A stretch of DNA of 6,788 nt from Chloracidobacterium sp. UBA6041 (GTDB lineage: Bacteria; Acidobacteriota; Blastocatellia; Pyrinomonadales; Pyrinomonadaceae): positions 11,160 to 17,947 of the forward strand of contig DIYZ01000240.1 of NCBI GenBank assembly GCA_002427845.1, written 5' to 3'. The notes below the pieces were generated by a model. It searched no databases. It saw nothing but the letters and a program-made list of their open reading frames with translations, and was not told the DNA's origin. The translations under genes were made by a program, and so were the position numbers. Below, one piece after another: positions 4,356-6,788 of this stretch; within the stretch, counting starts at the first letter, position 1; each line of letters opens with the position of its first letter.

Positions 4356-4772
4356 ATGAGTAGTCCATATAGCAACGGAAGCATCCGTGAACAGGAAATA
4401 GCGAGCCGCAATCATGCTCGTGAGGAGATATCGCGGATGCTCGCAATTGAAGCCACCAGGGCAGCCGTAATGGTCGCGTATGTAATAGGCAGAATCCAAC
4501 AACAGTTGCAGGCTCCCAAGTCTCCCGAAGCTCTCTGGAACGACATCGTTAACAGCGCCCAACTCGTTCCCGTTCGCAGAAAAGCCGATCAAAATGTCGC
4601 TGATTACCCACAATTTTCAGGCTGGGTTAATGGACAGCGGGAACAGATTGAACGAACTCAAACCCAGCGGCTGCGAGAGCTAATGGAACCGCTTGATTTC
4701 CAAAGAAGATTCGGCAACTGTGCCCAACTTCAAGAACTCCACCTGGTTAGTCCCGCACGAATACCCGCCTAA
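4356..4772 (+). CDS. Hypothetical helical protein, 138 aa
   Basis: Unrecognised protein, probably mostly alpha-helical. A polar N-terminus (MSSPYSNGSIREQEI) is followed by a long amphipathic region, about residues 12-52 (ASRNHAREEISRML, EATRAAVMVAYVIGRIQQQLQ). The hydrophobic part AAVMVAYVIG is too short and too interrupted for a clear membrane span. A second charged helix runs from about residue 92 to 113 (NGQREQIERTQTQRLRELME). The composition suggests a coiled-coil or nucleic-acid-binding helper, but no family can be named. GGAGG (4345-4349), six bases upstream, sets the start. It carries the shared upstream box, stands divergent to the DUF2274-like gene and is closed by a hairpin terminator at 4801-4849, so it is a single-gene unit. 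Confidence 0.7.
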   Translation: MSSPYSNGSIREQEIASRNHAREEISRMLAIEATRAAVMVAYVIGRIQQQLQAPKSPEALWNDIVNSAQLVPVRRKADQNVADYPQFSGWVNGQREQIERTQTQRLRELMEPLDFQRRFGNCAQLQELHLVSPARIPA

Positions 4773-4800
4773 GCATCCAACCATAGATTCCTACCAACGA

Positions 4801-4849
4801 AAAGGCGATGACTTGACTCCACTCACCGAGTCAGACCATCGCCTTTCTT
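4801..4849 (+). terminator. Terminator after the 4356 gene
   Basis: AAAGGCGATG (4801-4810) pairs perfectly with CATCGCCTTT (4837-4846), followed by CTTC. Inside, TGACTC (4814-4819) can pair with GAGTCA (4828-4833), extending the stem after a small internal loop. The T-run is short, but the stem is long; A-rich sequence on the other side would allow minus-strand termination too. Confidence 0.75.
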
Positions 4850-4861
4850 CATGCCAAATGC

Positions 4862-4906
4862 ATTGGGCTTTTTACCACCAGTTGCTCATACCGAGGTCAG
4901 CCCAAT
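4862..4906. repeat. 8-bp inverted repeat ATTGGGCT / AGCCCAAT
   Basis: ATTGGGCT (4862-4869) and AGCCCAAT (4899-4906) are perfect inverted copies 29 bases apart. The spacer contains CCGAGGTCAG, the decamer seen again before the 5464 gene. It might be an oriT arm or a protein-binding site. Confidence 0.4.
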
Positions 4907-5092
4907 AGCGCTATAAACACCCACCCATAATTCAACCCGTCAATAACCAAACACCTCGCTTGAAAGAGACCCTCGACCCATTCAAAAGCAGTCTCAGGAA
5001 TACTGAAAAGAAAGCCTTTTTATTACCGGAGACAGGATTGTAGGCCTCCTCCCCAATTCGCCGGTCTAAACCCTGTATTTGCCGCACTTGGA

Positions 5093-5398
5093 CTTTTAAT
5101 TCTTTAAAGTCACCCGATTTTCTTTAACAATCTTACATAACCCATTAAAGCAACCCATTTACCTTTAAAATACTTGCTTTCTAGGACCCTTTTACCCGCT
5201 CATTACTCAACCTCAATAGAATTGTGCCAGCACACCTTCTTTCCTCCGTATTTGCTTCACTTACCTGCACTGCTCCCTTTTTCTTCTTTAATTTCCATCA
5301 TCAGTCCTTTTAGTTACTTGTAGTTAGTCTTTAATCTCAGCACTCGGCCGATTAAAAACACTACCTATCTCGTTCAGGTACAGCACTTGCTCTTTAAT
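5093..5398. repeat. Cluster of CTTTAA / TTAAAG words
   Basis: CTTTAA or its complement occurs at 5102 (palindrome CTTTAAAG, 5102-5109), 5122, 5145 (as ATTAAAG), 5163, 5286, 5329 and 5392; the last three read CTTTAAT. Near matches are CTTTTAAT at 5093 and ATTAAAAA at 5351. I found only two such words in the rest of the window (near 2755 and 3789). The cluster may be binding sites for a relaxosome or regulatory protein, though AT-rich composition explains part of it. Confidence 0.45.
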
Positions 5399-5441
5399 CA
5401 GCCGTTTTCCCTCTCAGGGAATGCTCTAAACCCTTCTCAAC

Positions 5442-5463
5442 CGAGGTCAGAACGAGGTCAGAA
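5442..5463 (+). promoter_or_regulatory. Perfect 11-bp tandem repeat abutting the start codon
   Basis: CGAGGTCAGAA occurs at 5442-5452 and again at 5453-5463, ending directly at the ATG at 5464. Each unit contains GAGG; the second gives a six-base spacing to the ATG and so acts as the ribosome binding site. A duplicated unit over the start suggests a site for translational or transcriptional autocontrol. A third partial copy, CGAGGTCAG, lies at 4892-4900. Confidence 0.6.
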
Positions 5464-6192
5464 ATGGCGAACCAGGAACCCACCAAACGCAGACGGCGCA
5501 GTCAGAGCATAAGCCATAAAAAGGAACTTGCACGCGAAGTCACCGGCACCTTACTCTGGGCGGCCGACCACGCTCTTTTTCATGAGTTCGTCGGAAGAAG
5601 ACACACTACGCCCGCCGAACTTTTACGCGATATTGTCCATGACTGGGCAGTCACCATACGAGTTTCCGGACAAGCCAAAGACACAATGGAACTCGCAGGC
5701 CCAGTAAGGAAGCTCCACCAACAGATAATTGCTGAACAACTGACACCAGTAAACGCCGCTCTGGCTGCTATTCTCGACTTCTTGAAAACTGGATCCATTC
5801 CCTTACCGTCCGCAAACGCGGACACTGCCCTTGTCCCATCTGACAATCAGGATTCGGCACTACTGACCTTACTCCAGCGACTCGCCGAGGAACTCAAAAA
5901 AACGAAGGAAGAACTCGCACGATTAAGAGCCTTCGCCGTCGCTCATTACATGCTCTCCGGCCAAAACTTTGCCGCCACCTGGGCTACTCTCGATTTCATC
6001 CAACGCTACATCGCCGAGCCGATTCTTAGAACCGATCCTGCCCACAATAAGGACTCCTTCCAAGCCTCCTTAACCCATCGAGACGACGCTCGGCTAGAAG
6101 GACTCCAGATGGTCGAACAAATGTCCTTGGAATTTCACTACCCGGACGAATACCAACTGATCTTAATTAATCCCTCAGAAGACCAAACCTGA
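5464..6192 (+). CDS. Probable relaxosome accessory protein (MobC-like layout), 242 aa
   Basis: The protein starts with a very basic segment (KRRRRSQS, residues 8-15; HKKELARE, 18-25) suited to DNA contact. Residues about 35-70 (FHEFVGRRHTTPAELLRDIVHDW) look like the helical part of a ribbon-helix-helix fold. A Pro/Ala-rich linker near residues 110-130 leads into a coiled coil (ALLTLLQRLAEELKKTKEELARLR, about 131-154) and a mixed C-terminal domain. The architecture, and its place 87 bases before a relaxase and after a gene-free region, match accessory proteins such as MobC, which bind oriT and help the relaxase open DNA; this is inferred by layout, not by clear homology. Translation starts within the 11-bp tandem repeat (5442-5463), hinting at self-regulation. 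No signal peptide or membrane span is present. Confidence 0.65.
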   Translation: MANQEPTKRRRRSQSISHKKELAREVTGTLLWAADHALFHEFVGRRHTTPAELLRDIVHDWAVTIRVSGQAKDTMELAGPVRKLHQQIIAEQLTPVNAALAAILDFLKTGSIPLPSANADTALVPSDNQDSALLTLLQRLAEELKKTKEELARLRAFAVAHYMLSGQNFAATWATLDFIQRYIAEPILRTDPAHNKDSFQASLTHRDDARLEGLQMVEQMSLEFHYPDEYQLILINPSEDQT

Positions 6193-6359
6193 ACGACCCT
6201 CCTGGCACACCTCTTGTTATTGAACAGCTCTTTCGCGGCCTAATCCTCCGCTCACTCCCGGAACTCCGTAAACTGCTAAATGGGAAACGTAGTAGTCGCA
6301 ATCAAACCCAGCTCTTCAGGAGGCGCCAGTGGCGTTACTCGTTATATCGCCGAGTCTAA
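6189..6359 (+). CDS. Possible small overlapping frame between accessory gene and relaxase
   Basis: A frame with a CTG at 6189 overlaps the TGA of the preceding gene (CTGA arrangement) and runs 56 codons to a TAA at 6357-6359, overlapping 80 bases of the relaxase gene. It reads NDPPGTPLVIEQLFRGLIL then RSLPELRKLLNGKR, a protein-like amphipathic stretch filling the otherwise empty gap 6193-6279; its tail is very basic and may be only a shadow of the relaxase. CTG is a rare start and there is no binding site, so doubt is high. Confidence 0.18.
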   Translation: MNDPPGTPLVIEQLFRGLILRSLPELRKLLNGKRSSRNQTQLFRRRQWRYSLYRRV

Positions 6360-6788
6360 ACGCAACCCAGAAAAGGAAGGACTCCAGGACAAAGAACCTC
6401 GTCCACTCTTTTCCGCAAGTGAAGACAGACTCACCTACCTCGAAGCAAATGAATTACTAGCTCAAACCTCCGGCTCCCTCGCTGAAAAAGAAGACCTTGT
6501 ACATATCGTTATCTCACCAGAAAAGGAAGATTTTCAACAACTCGGAGAAACCCGCGAGGAGCAGATAGAAGCCTTCAAAGAGATCATCCGCGAGGCCGCT
6601 GAAGAAATCGAAAACGAGGTCAATTTCGTAGAGCTACATTGGGTTGCCGGCATCCACCTGAATACAGATCACCCACACGCCCATATCGCTATCAGCCGCG
6701 AAGGCTGGGATCGTACCACCGAAAAGGGAAAGCGCATCGAGCACCTTCCCCGGACTCTGCTTCCTCACAACACTAAAGACGAGCAAGG
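6280..6788 (+). CDS. Relaxase, MOBP-like, N-terminal part (cut by window edge)
   Basis: The first 169 codons of a relaxase, the enzyme that nicks one strand at oriT and carries it into the recipient. The nuclease signature is HLNTDHPHAHIAIS: H126, H133 and H135 form the metal-binding three-His motif, with D130 in the usual place. Tyr22 in GVTRYIAES is the best candidate for the catalytic tyrosine, at the position known for RP4 TraI-type enzymes. LVHIVISPEKEDF (73-85) matches the strand before the motif III helix. The start is set by an in-frame TAA immediately before the ATG (TAAATG), but there is no good ribosome binding site, so coupling to upstream translation is likely. The C-terminus (helicase, primase or unknown domain) lies outside the window. 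Confidence 0.88.
   Translation, partial: MGNVVVAIKPSSSGGASGVTRYIAESKRNPEKEGLQDKEPRPLFSASEDRLTYLEANELLAQTSGSLAEKEDLVHIVISPEKEDFQQLGETREEQIEAFKEIIREAAEEIENEVNFVELHWVAGIHLNTDHPHAHIAISREGWDRTTEKGKRIEHLPRTLLPHNTKDEQ

Larger units (their letters stand above)
4850..5463. other. Gene-free region, candidate origin of transfer / control region
   Basis: No convincing reading frame on either strand. The + strand is pyrimidine-rich, especially at 5160-5320. Contents: an 8-bp inverted repeat (4862-4906), a decamer CCGAGGTCAG at 4891 repeated at 5441, a set of CTTTAA-type words (5093-5398), a tight hairpin TTCCCT-CTC-AGGGAA (5407-5421) and a tandem repeat at 5442-5463. On the minus strand, AATCCTGT (complement of 5032-5039) differs by one base from the MOBP nic pattern YATCCTGY and is followed by a CCGG. 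A position directly ahead of relaxosome genes is typical for oriT, but no nic site can be proven here. Confidence 0.5.

Noticed and set aside
4251..4613. Minus-strand frame of 120 codons opposite the 4356 gene
   Set aside because: It has no ribosome site, runs against the gene with a strong GGAGG and the shared box, and shows no recognisable motif.
5093..5398. CRISPR array or regular iterons
   Set aside because: The repeated words are only six to seven bases, in both orientations and unevenly spaced; there are no uniform repeats or spacers.
5580..5846. Minus-strand frame opposite the 5464 gene
   Set aside because: Ser/Cys-rich shadow inside a gene with ordered helical and coiled-coil composition.
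1..6788. tRNA or rRNA genes and insertion sequences
   Set aside because: I saw no cloverleaf-like arms with a TTCRANNC loop, no rRNA-like stretches, and no transposase frames or matching terminal repeats.

Overview
The window looks like part of a mobilizable or conjugative element (plasmid or integrative element) of a Gram-negative-type bacterium. The evidence is a relaxase gene that runs off the right edge, a probable relaxosome accessory gene just before it, a roughly 690-base gene-free region in front of that pair that suits an origin of transfer, and a run of short accessory genes on the left. GC content is intermediate, third codon positions favour C, and several genes have a clear GGAGG ribosome binding site. 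The look of the small proteins made me think of Acidobacteriota, but nothing here proves a host, so treat the taxon as a guess.

Left part (1-3300, all + strand): two small unknown genes (126-329, 413-685); a macro-domain protein (849-1328); a YpsA-type SLOG protein (1390-1953); an unknown acidic protein (2099-2512); a small OB-fold-like protein (2580-2915); and a small unknown protein with a GTG start (2995-3249). Strong intrinsic terminators follow the SLOG gene and the GTG-start gene. Middle (3300-4772): a gene-free stretch holding a large nested inverted repeat (3525-3602) and a possible gene remnant; a minus-strand gene resembling DUF2274 proteins of conjugation loci (3791-4165) with its own terminator; and a divergent + strand unknown gene (4356-4772) with a terminator. 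Right part: the gene-free region 4773-5463, with CTTTAA-type repeats and an 11-base tandem repeat touching the next start codon; a RHH/coiled-coil protein (5464-6192); and the N-terminal 169 codons of a MOBP-like relaxase (6280-edge).

The main unexplained pattern is a conserved box, GACTGCA, 5-6 bases, TGATTTT, found 21-35 bases upstream of four separate genes (macro, SLOG, 2099 and 4356). In three copies an AGGWTT element lies 12-13 bases before it. It marks these unrelated genes as one regulon. A second repeat, the small palindrome GCGAGTTCGC, recurs in intergenic or gene-end positions. Macro and SLOG domains both belong to families that bind or process NAD/ADP-ribose-type nucleotides. A plausible but unproven reading is that these co-marked small genes form an early-expressed accessory (possibly anti-defence) set of the element, while the right end carries the DNA-transfer machinery.
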